Part shown: piece by piece, positions 22,604 through 32,006 of the stretch | How positions within the stretch are numbered: the first letter of the stretch is position 1 | How the letters are laid out: the number at the start of each line of letters is the position of its first letter | The notes under the pieces: generated by a model | Databases searched by the model: none | What the model was told of the DNA's origin: nothing | What the model saw: only the letters and a program-made list of their open reading frames with translations | Position numbers and translations under genes: made by a program | From: RHKX01 sp963745755 | Lineage (GTDB): Bacteria > Actinomycetota > Thermoleophilia > Solirubrobacterales > 70-9 | Reading direction: 5' to 3' | Length of the DNA: 64,000 bases | Assembly: GCA_963745755.1 (NCBI GenBank) | Contig: CAVUYP010000001.1 | Coordinates: 1,550,001 to 1,614,000 of the forward strand

Positions 22604-24004
22604 ATGCCCGCATCGACGCAGATGCCGCACGCCGACGCCGCCTGGCTGCACATGGATCAGCCGACGAACCTGATGGTGATCACCGGGGTTCTCTGGTTCG
22701 ACGAGCCGCCCGATTGGGATGCCGTCCGCGAGGTGGTCAAGGCCCGTCTCATCGACCGCTACCCACGCTTTCGCAGGCGGGTAGTCGAGGGGCGGCAGCC
22801 GATATCCGGACCGCACTGGGAGGACGATCCGCATTTCGACCTCGACCTTCACCTCCGCCGGGTCGCGCTGCCGGCGCCGGGCGACGAAGTGGCGCTTCGG
22901 GCGATGGTCGCCGACGTCACCGCCACCCCGCTCGACCCGGCCCGGCCCCTCTGGCTCTTCCACCTGATCGACGGATACGGCGACGGCGCGGCGATGGTCA
23001 TCCGCATCCACCACTGCATCGCCGACGGCATCGCCCTGGCCCGCGTGCTGCTCTCGCTCACCGACCCCGTGCCGGACGCGCCGGCGACGCCGCCGGACGC
23101 CCCACGCAGGGATGGGCATGGGACCGGCCACGGCCCGTTGGGGAGGATGGTCGCGCCGGCCGCGGGGATGATCTCGGCGGCCGTCGGTGCCGCCGGGGCG
23201 GTGGCCCACGAGTCGGTCGAGGTGGTCCGCCACCCCAAGCACATGCTCGACCTCGCGGCAACGGCCCGCGAGGACGGCGACGCGCTGGCCAAGGTGCTGC
23301 TCAAGGGCGACGACCCGCAGACCCCGCTCAAGGGTGAGATGGGCCTCGCGAAGGCCGTCGCCTGGTCGGCGCCGATCCCGCTCGAGGAGGTCCGGGCGCT
23401 GGGGCACGAGACCAAGACGACGATCAACGACGTCGTGCTGACCGCGATGACCGGCGCCCTGCGCAGCTACCTGCATGGCCGCGATGCGCTGGTCGAGGAG
23501 CTGACCGCTTTCATCCCGTTCAACCTGCGGCCGCTCGACGAGCCGCTCCCCTCCGAGCTCGGCAACAAGTTCGGCCTCGTCTTCCTCCAGCTTCCGGTCG
23601 GCGTCGGGGACCTTCGCAAGCGTCTGCACCACCTGCACGAGCGGATGGACGAGATCAAGCACTCGCCGGAAGGCGCGGTCTCCTACGGCGTGCTCGACGC
23701 GATCGGCCGGACGCCGGTTCAGATCGAGCAGCGCCTCGTCGACCTCTTCTCGACCAAGGGAACCGCGGTGATCACCAACGTGCCGGGTCCACGTGCCCCG
23801 GTCTACCTGGCCGGCACCGAGGTGGCCGGCGTGCTCGTCTGGGCCCCGGCCAGCGGCGGCGTCTCGATGACGGTCTCGATATTCAGCTACGCGGGACAGA
23901 TCACCGTCGGCCTGATGGTCGACGCCGGGCTGATTCCCGAGCCGGACGAGATCGTCGCCGAGTTCGAGCGCGAGATCGCTGCCCTGCTGGATCTCAAGTC
24001 CTAG
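22604..24004 (+). CDS. Wax ester synthase / diacylglycerol acyltransferase (WS/DGAT) family
   Basis: A 466-residue acyl-CoA-dependent acyltransferase of the bacterial WS/DGAT family, which makes triacylglycerol or wax esters at the membrane surface. The catalytic HHxxxDG motif is HHCIADG at residues 136-142. Family features include PLDPARPLWLFHLIDG just before it, the central TTINDVVLTAMTGALR and NVPGPRAPVYLAG near the C-terminus. ATG 22604 is chosen because the N-terminus (MPHADAAWLHMD) fits the family and TATCCT lies six bases upstream, suggesting a leaderless mRNA; an upstream start at 22529 adds 25 unrelated residues. A paralogue is at 58781. Confidence 0.9.
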   Translation: MPASTQMPHADAAWLHMDQPTNLMVITGVLWFDEPPDWDAVREVVKARLIDRYPRFRRRVVEGRQPISGPHWEDDPHFDLDLHLRRVALPAPGDEVALRAMVADVTATPLDPARPLWLFHLIDGYGDGAAMVIRIHHCIADGIALARVLLSLTDPVPDAPATPPDAPRRDGHGTGHGPLGRMVAPAAGMISAAVGAAGAVAHESVEVVRHPKHMLDLAATAREDGDALAKVLLKGDDPQTPLKGEMGLAKAVAWSAPIPLEEVRALGHETKTTINDVVLTAMTGALRSYLHGRDALVEELTAFIPFNLRPLDEPLPSELGNKFGLVFLQLPVGVGDLRKRLHHLHERMDEIKHSPEGAVSYGVLDAIGRTPVQIEQRLVDLFSTKGTAVITNVPGPRAPVYLAGTEVAGVLVWAPASGGVSMTVSIFSYAGQITVGLMVDAGLIPEPDEIVAEFEREIAALLDLKS

Positions 24005-24136
24005 ACGCCGGCCGCACGGTTTCAAGTACCGATCCGCACAACGGTGCTAGAGTCGCCGGGCGGACGGCCGCCGCGAGAATCGGCCGTACTCACGAGGCAT
24101 TTCCGAGGTCTCGTTCGAGCATCGGGAGACCAGCAG

Positions 24137-25078
24137 ATGGAGGCATCGCACCGGGACCACTTGCCGCCGCTCGACGGCGACCTGTTCCTCACCGACGCCG
24201 GGATCGAGACGTTTCTCGTCTATCACCGCGAGCTCGACCTGCCGGAGTTCGCCGCCTTCGATCTGCTCAAGGACGAGGCGGGACGCAGCGAGCTTCGCGA
24301 CTATTACGAGCCCTTCCTGCGGCTGGCCTCGAGCAATGACGTCGGCTTCATCCTCGAGAGCCCGACCTGGCGTGCCAACCCCCGCTGGGGCGCGATGATC
24401 GGCTACGACGAGCCCGGTCTCGCCCGGGCCAACCGCGACGCCATCGCCCTGATGGAGGAGCTGCGCGAGTCGAGCGCGGGCGATCGCCCGGTCCTGATCA
24501 GTGGCTGCGTCGGCCCCCACGAAGACGGCTACTCGCCGGCCGAGGTACTCGATGCCGATGCGGCGCATCGCTACCACTCCTTTCAGGTCGAAACGCTCGC
24601 CGCGACATCCGCCGACCTGGTCACGGCGGTCACAATGACCTATGTCGAAGAAGCAATCGGGGTGGCCCGGGCGGCGGCGGCGGCGGCCATGCCGGCGGTG
24701 ATCTCCTTCACGGTCGAGACCGACGGACGGCTCCCGAGCGGTCAGGAGCTCGGTGAGGCGATCGAAGAGGTCGATGCCGACCCGGAATCCGCGGTCGCCT
24801 ACTTCATGCTCAATTGCGCCCACCCGACTCACTTCGACTCGGTGCTCGAAACCGATGCGGCGTGGCTGGGGCGGATACAGGGACTGCGCGCCAACGCCTC
24901 GCGGATGAGCCACGAGGAGCTGGACGAGTCGACCGAGCTCGACGACGGTGACCCCGACGACCTCGCACAGCGCTACTCGGCACTGCACGAGCGCCTGCCC
25001 AGGCTCAACGTCCTGGGCGGCTGTTGCGGCACCGATCACCGCCACGTAGCACGAATCTACTCCGCGGTCGCCGGCTGA
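24137..25078 (+). CDS. Homocysteine S-methyltransferase family protein (MmuM-like)
   Basis: A 313-residue (beta/alpha)8-barrel protein of the pfam02574 family. The three zinc-binding cysteines are present: Cys227 (LNCAHP) and the pair Cys296-Cys297 (LGGCCGT). The N-terminus FLTDAGIETFLVYHRELDLPEFAAF is typical of the homologues with a slightly divergent substrate pocket. Known members methylate homocysteine using S-methylmethionine or betaine; the donor here is unknown. ATG 24137 has a good ribosome site (GGGAG) and matches the family start. The following methyltransferase gene lies 76 bases on, same strand. Confidence 0.82.
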   Translation: MEASHRDHLPPLDGDLFLTDAGIETFLVYHRELDLPEFAAFDLLKDEAGRSELRDYYEPFLRLASSNDVGFILESPTWRANPRWGAMIGYDEPGLARANRDAIALMEELRESSAGDRPVLISGCVGPHEDGYSPAEVLDADAAHRYHSFQVETLAATSADLVTAVTMTYVEEAIGVARAAAAAAMPAVISFTVETDGRLPSGQELGEAIEEVDADPESAVAYFMLNCAHPTHFDSVLETDAAWLGRIQGLRANASRMSHEELDESTELDDGDPDDLAQRYSALHERLPRLNVLGGCCGTDHRHVARIYSAVAG

Positions 25079-25154
25079 TCGGCTGCCGATTGGCACCGAT
25101 GTCCCGGTTCGGGATTTGGGCTACTGTTTTCGGTGGGAGAGTGATTCGGACCAA

Positions 25155-26045
25155 ATGAGTCGACCCAAACCCGCGGGGGCGGTTGCAGAAGCCAACGACG
25201 AGGCGGTCCGCGCATGGGACACGGTCCTGTACGAGCGCTGGAAGATGAACCGCAAGGTGTTCGTCGGTGCGCTCGGCGAGATCACCGAGGAGGTCTTCGA
25301 TCGCTTTCCGCCTCCCGAGGGCGGATGGTGCATCGACATCGGCTGCGGGTTCGGCGACACCACCCAGCGGCTCGCCGAGCTCGTCGGGCCCGAGGGCTTC
25401 GCGCTCGGCAACGATTCATCCCCCCAGTTCGTCGAGGATGCCCGCCGCGAGGCGGCCGAGGCGGGCGTCGAGAACGTCGCCTTCGAGGTCGCCGACGCGC
25501 AGACGGCTCAGTGGGAGCCGAGCTACGACTACGCGTTCTCGCGCATGGGAACGCAGTTCTTCGCCGCACCGGTCCCGGCGATGCGGACGATCCGCGGCGC
25601 GCTCAAGCCCGGCGGCCGGCTCGCCAAGATCTGCTGGCGCCGCAAGGACGAGAGCCCGTTCTGGGCGGAGACCGAGCAGGTCGTGCAGCGGTTCCTCTCA
25701 CGGCCCGAGGAATACGACGCCGACACCTGCGGACCGGGACCGTTCTCGCTCGGCAACCCCGAGACCTGCCGCGGCATCCTCGAGGCCGCCGGTTTCACGG
25801 ACGTCGGATTGGATCGCCGTGACTTCGACTACTACATGGGCGGCGACATGGACGAGGCGATCGACTCGCTGCTGGCGATCGGCCCCGGCGCCGAGCTGAT
25901 CCGCCTCAACGGCGAGTACGGCGAGAGCCGCCGGCCGGAGATCGCCGAGGCCCTCGCCGACCACTACGCGGCCTGGCAGCAGGCCGACGGCTCGATCGTC
26001 GGTCGCGGATCCGCCTGGATCGTCAGCGGCACGAATCCCGTCTAG
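25155..26045 (+). CDS. Class I SAM-dependent methyltransferase
   Basis: A 296-residue Rossmann-fold methyltransferase. The SAM motif I is IDIGCGFGDTTQRLA, followed by a motif II region (FALGNDSSPQFVEDARREA) and a motif III-like stretch (GALKPGGRLAKICWRRKD). A long C-terminal part beyond the core (from about 190) may form the substrate lid. Similar proteins are annotated as UbiE/COQ5-like, but the substrate cannot be named. ATG 25155 is preferred over an upstream start at 25116 because the extra residues carry no family signal. Confidence 0.8.
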   Translation: MSRPKPAGAVAEANDEAVRAWDTVLYERWKMNRKVFVGALGEITEEVFDRFPPPEGGWCIDIGCGFGDTTQRLAELVGPEGFALGNDSSPQFVEDARREAAEAGVENVAFEVADAQTAQWEPSYDYAFSRMGTQFFAAPVPAMRTIRGALKPGGRLAKICWRRKDESPFWAETEQVVQRFLSRPEEYDADTCGPGPFSLGNPETCRGILEAAGFTDVGLDRRDFDYYMGGDMDEAIDSLLAIGPGAELIRLNGEYGESRRPEIAEALADHYAAWQQADGSIVGRGSAWIVSGTNPV

Positions 26046-26070
26046 ACGGAGCAACCTCGGGACTACGACG

Positions 26071-26433
26071 ATGATCGAGCCGCTCGAGGACATGCCCGGC
26101 GGAGTGCTCGGCTTCCGCGCCGTCGGCGACGTCGAGGCCGGCGACTACGAGCAGGTCCTCCGGCCGGCGATCGACGCGGCCGTCGCAGCCCACGGCAAGG
26201 TTCGCTTCGTCTACGTGCTCGGCCCCGAGTTCGACGAGTACGAGGGCGGCGCGATGCTCGAGGACGCAAAGCTCGGCGCCGCGCATCCGTTTTCGTTCGA
26301 GCGGGTTGCGCTCGTCACCGACGCCGGCTGGGCGCGACCGGCGATGCGCGTCTTCAGCGCCCTCTGGCCCGGCGTGTTCCGCGCGTTCCCGCTCGCCGAG
26401 CTCGACGCTGCGAAGGTCTGGGCCGCCGGTTAG
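26071..26433 (+). CDS. SpoIIAA-like / STAS-SEC14 family protein
   Basis: A 120-residue soluble protein matching the SpoIIAA-like (DUF3478) family: GVLGFRAVGDVEAGDYEQVLRPAIDAAVAAHGKVRFVYVLG, then a helix (MLEDAKLGAAHPFSFERVALVTDAGW) and a terminal FPLAELDAAKVWA. Proteins of this family are short and of unknown role, possibly lipid or protein binding. It starts 25 bases after the methyltransferase stop on the same strand, so the two are probably co-transcribed. Confidence 0.78.
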   Translation: MIEPLEDMPGGVLGFRAVGDVEAGDYEQVLRPAIDAAVAAHGKVRFVYVLGPEFDEYEGGAMLEDAKLGAAHPFSFERVALVTDAGWARPAMRVFSALWPGVFRAFPLAELDAAKVWAAG

Positions 26434-26484
26434 TCGGCACCAACGCTCGCTGCGACGGGATCGCGGTTGTCGGTTGTCACGCCC

Positions 26485-27417
26485 CTACTCGTCCCCGAAC
26501 GTGACCACGAACTTCGACGCGTGGCTCTCGCCGGGAGCGATGATCGTCAGATCCTCGCCGGAGACGAGCGCGTTGGTCGGTGCCGTCATCGGCTCCCAGG
26601 CGAGCAGCTCCTCGCCGGGCGGCACGTAGAGCTGGGCGAAGCGGTAGCCGCGGACGAAGTCGACCTCGATCCGCCGGCCGCCGCCCGCGAGCGTGAACGG
26701 CTCGCCGGCGGGCGGCGCCAGGAACGCGTCGTCGAAGGTCCGCCCGCCGAGCTCGCCGGCGATCGGCTCGCAGGGGCGGCGCTCGCCCGTCGGCAGCCCC
26801 AGCGCATCGAGCTCGAGCCGGGTCCGGACCGGCGCCGACAGCCGCCAGCGCTCGCGGGGGACGCCGGGCAGGGCGAGGTAGGGATGGAAGCCGAACGCGA
26901 CCGGCACCGGGCTGCCGGCGTCCGCCTCAACCCTCAGCTCGACCTCGAGCACGTTGCCCGCGACGGTTGCGGCGAGCAGGATCGAGTGCGGGAACGGGAA
27001 GCCGGCTGCGACGGCGCCGGCGAAACGGAACCGCGCCGCGATCGTGCCGCCGTCGGGTTGCTCCTCTGCCCGCTCGAGCTCCCAGCCGGGCGCGCCGGTG
27101 AGCAGCCCGTGGATCGGCAGGTCGTTCGAGTCGAGCTTCGGCCCCGGCTCCGACCGGCTCGTGTCGAAAGTCCTGCCGGCGACCTCGAGGCGGGTCCGGG
27201 CGAGCCGATTCGCCCACGGATAGAGGAGCGGAATCCCCATCGTCGAGCGCTGCTCGGCGTACGCCCGTAAGCCGTTCCGCAGTCCCAGCACCTGGTCGCC
27301 GCGATCGATGAGCGAGCAGCAGACCATCCCCGCCTCGGGGGCGAACGCCGCCGTCAAGCCGTCCGGCGAGCCGAGCGTCACGACCCGGACGCCGGCGATC
27401 GCGTCCTCGCCGATCAA
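26485..27417 (-). CDS. Aldose 1-epimerase family protein (GalM-like)
   Basis: A 310-residue beta-sandwich protein of the aldose 1-epimerase superfamily, which interconverts sugar anomers. Visible elements are GIPLLYPWANRLA, IHGLL (a conserved His of the active site), FGFHPYLALPG (second conserved His) and a C-terminal LAWEPMTAPTNAL resembling the glutamate-bearing motif. The start codon is TTG at 27417, overlapping the TGA of the upstream YggU gene as TTGA; no better start is nearby. The overlap implies coupling with YggU. It converges on the SpoIIAA-like gene. Confidence 0.8.
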   Translation of the reverse strand: MIGEDAIAGVRVVTLGSPDGLTAAFAPEAGMVCCSLIDRGDQVLGLRNGLRAYAEQRSTMGIPLLYPWANRLARTRLEVAGRTFDTSRSEPGPKLDSNDLPIHGLLTGAPGWELERAEEQPDGGTIAARFRFAGAVAAGFPFPHSILLAATVAGNVLEVELRVEADAGSPVPVAFGFHPYLALPGVPRERWRLSAPVRTRLELDALGLPTGERRPCEPIAGELGGRTFDDAFLAPPAGEPFTLAGGGRRIEVDFVRGYRFAQLYVPPGEELLAWEPMTAPTNALVSGEDLTIIAPGESHASKFVVTFGDE

Positions 27418-27716
27418 GCCGGCGGCCCGCTCGAACCCATGCGCAGGAGCGCCGTCAGCCTCGGATCGTCGCCGGCGATCCCGTGCAGGCGGATCGTCTT
27501 GTCCCGGGAACCCGCCCCGCGGGCGATCTCGATCCGGCCCTTGGGAAGGCCGAGCCGCTCGGCGAGCGCGGCGATGACGGCGGCGTTCGCCCTGCCGTCG
27601 GCCGGCGGGGCGGTCACCCGCACCAGCAACCGGCCGGCGCGCTCACCGCCGACCTCGGTTCGCTTCGCGCCCGGTATCACCCGGACCGGAAGGCTTGTCT
27701 GTTCGGACTCGGGCAC
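27414..27716 (-). CDS. DUF167 / YggU family protein
   Basis: A 100-residue protein of the YggU family (UPF0235). The signature VRVTAPPADGRANAAVIAALAERLGLPKGRIEIARGAGSRDKTIRL is complete from about residue 31 to 77. Function is unknown. It starts with GTG and its stop overlaps the epimerase start. Confidence 0.85.
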   Translation of the reverse strand: MPESEQTSLPVRVIPGAKRTEVGGERAGRLLVRVTAPPADGRANAAVIAALAERLGLPKGRIEIARGAGSRDKTIRLHGIAGDDPRLTALLRMGSSGPPA

Positions 27717-27923
27717 GGCGCTCAGCGCTCCCGGTTCTCAGCGCCGGCCATTACCCCGGTCTGTTTGGCGGGAGGGCCCAGACCGACAAGCCTAGACGGA
27801 CGATGGCGCCCTGGCTCGAGAGGTCACGAGAGATCTCCACTTCGGGCGGGCAGCGGGTAGCCTGCGTTGTGATCTGGCGATGAGCGAGAACGCCAGGCGA
27901 CCCGCACGAGGAGTGGAGCAGAT

Positions 27924-29295
27924 ATGAGCAAGTACGCAGTGATCAACCCGGCCACCGGCGAGACCGAGAAGGAGTATCCGCTGATCTCCGACGACGATCT
28001 CTCCGCAGCGATTGCGGCGGCGGACGATGCCCACCGGAACTGGGCGCTGAAGACCTCGGTGTCGGAGCGGGCGGCGATGGTCGGCAGGGTCGCCGAGCTT
28101 CACTCCGAGCGTCGGGAGACGCTGGCCGAGATCGCCGTGCGGGAGATGGGCAAGCCGATGGAGCAGGCCCTCGGCGAGGTCGACTTCTGCGTCGACATCT
28201 ACGGCTACTACGCCGAGAACGCGGAGGAGTTCCTCAAGGACGAGCCGATCTCGCTGCTGGCCGGCGAGGGAACGGCGCTGATCCGCCGGACGTCGGTCGG
28301 ACCGCTGCTCGGGATCATGCCCTGGAACTTCCCCTACTACCAGGTCGCCCGGTTCGCCGGCCCGAACCTGGTCGTCGGCAACACGATCCTGCTCAAGCCG
28401 GCGCACCAGTGCCCGGAGTCGGCCGCAGGCGATCCAGACGATGTTCGAGGACGCCGGCTTCCCCGCCGGCGCCTACCAGACGATCCTCGCCTCGAACGAC
28501 CAGATCGCCGAGGTGATCGCCGATCCGCGGATCCGCGGCGTCTCGCTGACCGGCTCCGAGCGGGCCGGGGCCGCGGTCGCCGAGATCGCCGGTCGCAACC
28601 TGAAGAAGGTCGTGCTCGAGCTCGGCGGGTCCGATCCGTTCATCCTGCTCGGCGCCGGCGACATCGATGAAGCGGTGGAGGCCGCGGTCGCCGGCCGCCT
28701 CGACAACACCGGCCAGTCCTGCAACGCCGCGAAGCGGTTCATCGTCGCCGACGAGCTCTACGACGACTTCCTCGAGAAGTTCACGGCGAAGATGACCGCC
28801 GCGGAGCCCGGCGACCCGACGTCCGAGGATGCCGAGATGGGGCCGCTGTCGTCGGCGAATGCCGCCGAGACCCTGCAGGACCAGCTCGATCGAGCGGTCG
28901 CGCAGGGAGCCGAGGTGGCCGCCGGTGGCGATCGCAGGGACAACTACTTCTCGAGCACGGTGCTGGTCGGGATAACTCCCGACAACGATGCCCACCACGA
29001 GGAGTTCTTCGGCCCGGTCGCGAGCGTCTACCGGGTCGGCTCCGAGGACGAGGCGATCGAGCTGGCCAACGACACCCCGTTCGGGCTCGGCTCCTACGTC
29101 TTCTCCGACGATCCCGAGCAGGCGCTCCGGGTGGCGGATGGCCTCGACACCGGAATGGTCTTCGTCAACGGCGTCGGCGCCGACGGCGCCGAGCTGCCCT
29201 TCGGCGGCGTGAAGCGCTCGGGCTTCGGTCGCGAGCTCGGCCGCTACGGCATGGACGAGTTCGTCAACAAGAAGCTGATCCGCGTACTCAAGTAG
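27924..29295 (+). pseudogene. Aldehyde dehydrogenase (succinate-semialdehyde dehydrogenase-like), interrupted by a frameshift
   Basis: Two reading frames together make one complete NAD(P)-dependent aldehyde dehydrogenase of about 457 residues. Part 1 (27924 to about 28427) covers MSKYAVINPATGE through PWNFPYYQVARFAGPNLVVGNTILLKPAHQCPESA. Part 2 (from about 28429) continues AIQTMFEDAGFPAGAYQ through the catalytic Glu (LELGGSDPFI, codon 28618) and Cys (GQSCNAAKRF, codon 28720). One extra base in GCAGG at 28425-28429 explains the shift. The pattern is closest to GabD/YneI-type succinate-semialdehyde dehydrogenases. A clear ribosome site (GAGGAG) precedes the ATG. Both halves look well conserved, so the shift may be very recent or a sequencing error. 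If real, no active enzyme is made. Confidence 0.85.
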
Positions 29296-29390
29296 CGCGG
29301 CGGCTCGCCGATCCCGGCCGGCGCTCGAAGACGGTGATCATGACCGGCATCCGTTTCCGGTGGCTGGGGATCGAGGTGGTGCAGCGACCA

Positions 29391-29424
29391 CGGAACCGGC
29401 CCGGCGAACGCCGGGCCGGTTCCG
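29391..29424. terminator. Strong hairpin between convergent genes (bidirectional terminator)
   Basis: A perfect 16-base inverted repeat (CGGAACCGGCCCGGCG and its complement) with an AA centre. It lies between the aldehyde dehydrogenase stop and the stop of the convergent RTX gene, where it could end transcription from both sides. Confidence 0.75.
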
Positions 29425-29469
29425 ATCGCCTTCCTCGGACCCGGCGATTCCGGGACTGAGGCCCAACGG

Positions 29470-30798
29470 CTATCGATTCGCCTCGCAGCCGACCTTCCTG
29501 TCGCTTCCGGTGCCCCCCCGGCAGCGATCGTTGCCCTGACCGCCGCCGACGACGTCATCGCCCATGTTGCCGTGCAACCTGTCGTTGCCACGGCGCCCGC
29601 GCACGGCGTCGTTGCCCTGGTTGCCGGCCATGCGGTCGTCGCCGTTGCCCCCGAACATGCGGTCGTCGTTGCCGCCGCCGTTGATCCGGTCGTCGCCGGA
29701 CTGGCCGTGCAACTCGTCGCGATCGCGCTTGCCGTTGATGAGGTCATCCCCGACGTTGCCGAAGATCGCGTCGTCGCCGGCGTTGCCGTCGATCTTGTCG
29801 TCGCCGCCGTTGCCCCTGATCTCGTCATCTCCGCCGCGGCCGCAGATGATGTCGTCACCGCCGCGCCCACGGATCACGTCGTCGGAGCCGCTGCCGAGGA
29901 TCACATCCTTGCCCTTCGTGCCGGTGGCGACACCGCCGCTGGCGATCACCGAAGGGGCCTTCCCCATGCAGGTGCGGTCCTCCTCACCATTGGGCGCCGC
30001 GCCGCGTTTGCAGTTCGGCGCCGTGACATTCCTCAGATTCACGTTGTCGACGAACACCGTCGAGTCGTAGATCCTGTCGGACGCATCGTAGATCGACAGG
30101 TAGACGCTGTGCGAGCCGGGCGTGATCGGCGTCGTCGCCCTGAGGATCGGCGTAGCCCCGTCGAAGGTCGTGCCGAGCGCATTGTCCGCCGACGTGCCTG
30201 CGGAGTTGACCGTCGTCAGGTTGCCGTCCGGCCCGAACGCGAAGTTGCTCGGCGCGCTGACGGAGCCGGAGCCTGCAACGCTGAAATCGTTGCTGTCGAG
30301 CTCGGCCAGGAACGAGTCGTTGTACTCCGATCCGACGTACTCCGGAAACTCCTCGCTGAGGAACCGGTAGTCAACGGTCAGGCAGTTGCGGTTGCTCGGT
30401 ACGTTGAGGTCGATCCTCAGCGTTACGAGGTCGTTGACCACCGCCCCGTGACCGCCGCCGCCGCCGCCGTTGTCGGTCGATTTGCTCGGCGAATCGTTCG
30501 GCGAATCGGTTGCGGTCGCGTCGCCCGTGCTGAGGATCCCGTACCGGGGGCCCTTCAGCGGGAACAGCGCCAGCTCGTCGTTGGAGGTTGCGGTCGGGCC
30601 CCCGCTCGGCGGCCGCGTCGTGAACTCCGCCCCCGACAGGTTGGCAGCGTCGTCGCTCGCGATCACGGCGTCGGCGATCGCGGCGGCGTCGGCGGTTGGA
30701 TCGGTGGAGGCCGCCGCGGAGGCCGCGAAGCCACCGGCGGTAACCGCGACGCTGACCAGCAGACCCAAGGCCAGCCTCGATGCGTGCTTGCAGACCAT
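29470..30798 (-). CDS. Secreted choice-of-anchor L domain protein with RTX calcium-binding repeats
   Basis: A 442-residue exported protein. Signal peptide about 1-30 (LALGLLVSVAVTAGGFAASAAA). Residues about 50-255 match the choice-of-anchor L domain (TLRIDLNVPSNRNCLTVDYRFLSEEFPEYVGSEYNDSF and the later VYLSIYDASDRIYDSTVFVDNV). Residues about 285-430 hold roughly fifteen RTX nonapeptides (GGDDIICGRGGDDEIRGNG and similar), which bind calcium in a parallel beta-roll. No sorting motif is seen. A ribosome site (GAGGGA) precedes the ATG. The role is probably at the cell surface or in the matrix; substrate unknown. Confidence 0.85.
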   Translation of the reverse strand: MVCKHASRLALGLLVSVAVTAGGFAASAAASTDPTADAAAIADAVIASDDAANLSGAEFTTRPPSGGPTATSNDELALFPLKGPRYGILSTGDATATDSPNDSPSKSTDNGGGGGGHGAVVNDLVTLRIDLNVPSNRNCLTVDYRFLSEEFPEYVGSEYNDSFLAELDSNDFSVAGSGSVSAPSNFAFGPDGNLTTVNSAGTSADNALGTTFDGATPILRATTPITPGSHSVYLSIYDASDRIYDSTVFVDNVNLRNVTAPNCKRGAAPNGEEDRTCMGKAPSVIASGGVATGTKGKDVILGSGSDDVIRGRGGDDIICGRGGDDEIRGNGGDDKIDGNAGDDAIFGNVGDDLINGKRDRDELHGQSGDDRINGGGNDDRMFGGNGDDRMAGNQGNDAVRGRRGNDRLHGNMGDDVVGGGQGNDRCRGGTGSDRKVGCEANR

Positions 30799-31031
30799 CT
30801 CTATCCCTCACTCCCCGTGGCACCCGCATGCGGTCCACCACGACTTCGCTTTCATCACCGCCACGGAATCTCCGCGGTTCTCTCCTGCCTATTGCCCTGC
30901 CCACCGCGATAGGGGTGAAACTGGATGCTGTTTTCCGGTTGTCGAGGCCGGGCGCGATACGTCAGGCCGGCGAGTTTCGGCTCATGCTGCAGTGCGATGT
31001 CCCACGGTGGCGGTCGGATATCGTGGCCCCG

Positions 31032-32000
31032 ATGATCGACCCGGCAGCGCGCTGGCGGCGGATGCTCGGCCCGGGGATGGAGAAGGCCGCCTGGGCCGGC
31101 CTGCCGAGCTTCGCCGACGTTCCCTACTCGGAGGATCCCGCCGCTCTCGCCGGGGTCGACGTCGCGATCGTCGGCGCGCCTTTCGACGAGCTCGTCTCCG
31201 AACGGCCGGGGGCACGGTTCGGCCCGCGGGCGATCCGCTCCGCAGCGCCGACCTCGAGCTTCCATCTCGAGGAGCGGGTCGACTGGGCGACCGAGCTGCG
31301 GGTCATCGACTACGGCGACGCGCCGATCGTCCCCGCCGACCCGGTCGCGTCGCTGGAGATGATCGAGGCGACGGTCCGGGAGGTGGTCGCGGCCGGCGCC
31401 ACCCCCCTGGTCCTCGGCGGCGACCATTCCGTCACCGAGGCGAACGTCCGCGCCTCTGCGGGTGACGGTCCCGTCGGCATGCTCCACTTCGATGCCCACA
31501 CCGACACGGCTCGCGAGCTGCACGGGCAAGGACGCTCGCACGGGACGCCGATGTACCGGCTGGTCGAGGCCGGTCTCGTCGACCCGGACCGCTACGTGCA
31601 GATCGGCCTGCGCGGCTGGTGGCCGGAGGCGCCGGATCTCGCCCGGCAGACGGAGCGGGGCATCACGAGCTTCTTCATGCACGACCTGCACAGGGACGGC
31701 ATCGACTCGATCCTCGCCGACGCGATCGAGATCATCGGCACCGGGCCGGTCTTTCTGACCGTCGACGTCGACGTCCTCGATCCGGCGTTCGCCCCGGGAA
31801 CCGGCACCCCCGAACCCGGCGGGATGAGCTCAGCCGAGCTACTGCGAGCCAGCCGCGTCGCCGCCCGGGAGCTGAGCCTGGTCGGCGCCGACGTCGTCGA
31901 GACGTTGCCGCTGACGATCGAGGACATGACCGCGGTCGTGGCGAACCGGATCGCGGCGGAGATCCTCACCGGGATCGCAGCCCGCAGCCGGGCTCGCTGA
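31032..32000 (+). CDS. Agmatinase / arginase (ureohydrolase) family enzyme
   Basis: A 322-residue ureohydrolase. The binuclear manganese motifs are complete: GGDHSVT, HFDAHTDT and TVDVDVLDPAFAPGTGTPEPGG. Such enzymes release urea from agmatine or guanidino acids; the sequence resembles SpeB-type agmatinase more than arginase, but guanidinobutyrase or guanidinopropionase activity is possible. ATG 31032 gives a typical start (an N-terminal helix, then SFADVPYSEDPAALAGVDVAIVGAPFD); an in-frame ATG at 30984 would add 16 residues. It converges with the secreted protein gene at 32007, only six bases apart. Confidence 0.85.
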   Translation: MIDPAARWRRMLGPGMEKAAWAGLPSFADVPYSEDPAALAGVDVAIVGAPFDELVSERPGARFGPRAIRSAAPTSSFHLEERVDWATELRVIDYGDAPIVPADPVASLEMIEATVREVVAAGATPLVLGGDHSVTEANVRASAGDGPVGMLHFDAHTDTARELHGQGRSHGTPMYRLVEAGLVDPDRYVQIGLRGWWPEAPDLARQTERGITSFFMHDLHRDGIDSILADAIEIIGTGPVFLTVDVDVLDPAFAPGTGTPEPGGMSSAELLRASRVAARELSLVGADVVETLPLTIEDMTAVVANRIAAEILTGIAARSRAR

Positions 32001-32006
32001 GACAGC

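Noticed and set aside
24005..24136. A possible SAM riboswitch upstream of the homocysteine methyltransferase gene.
   Set aside because: No recognisable SAM-I or SAM-II core or conserved pairing is visible in the 130-base leader.
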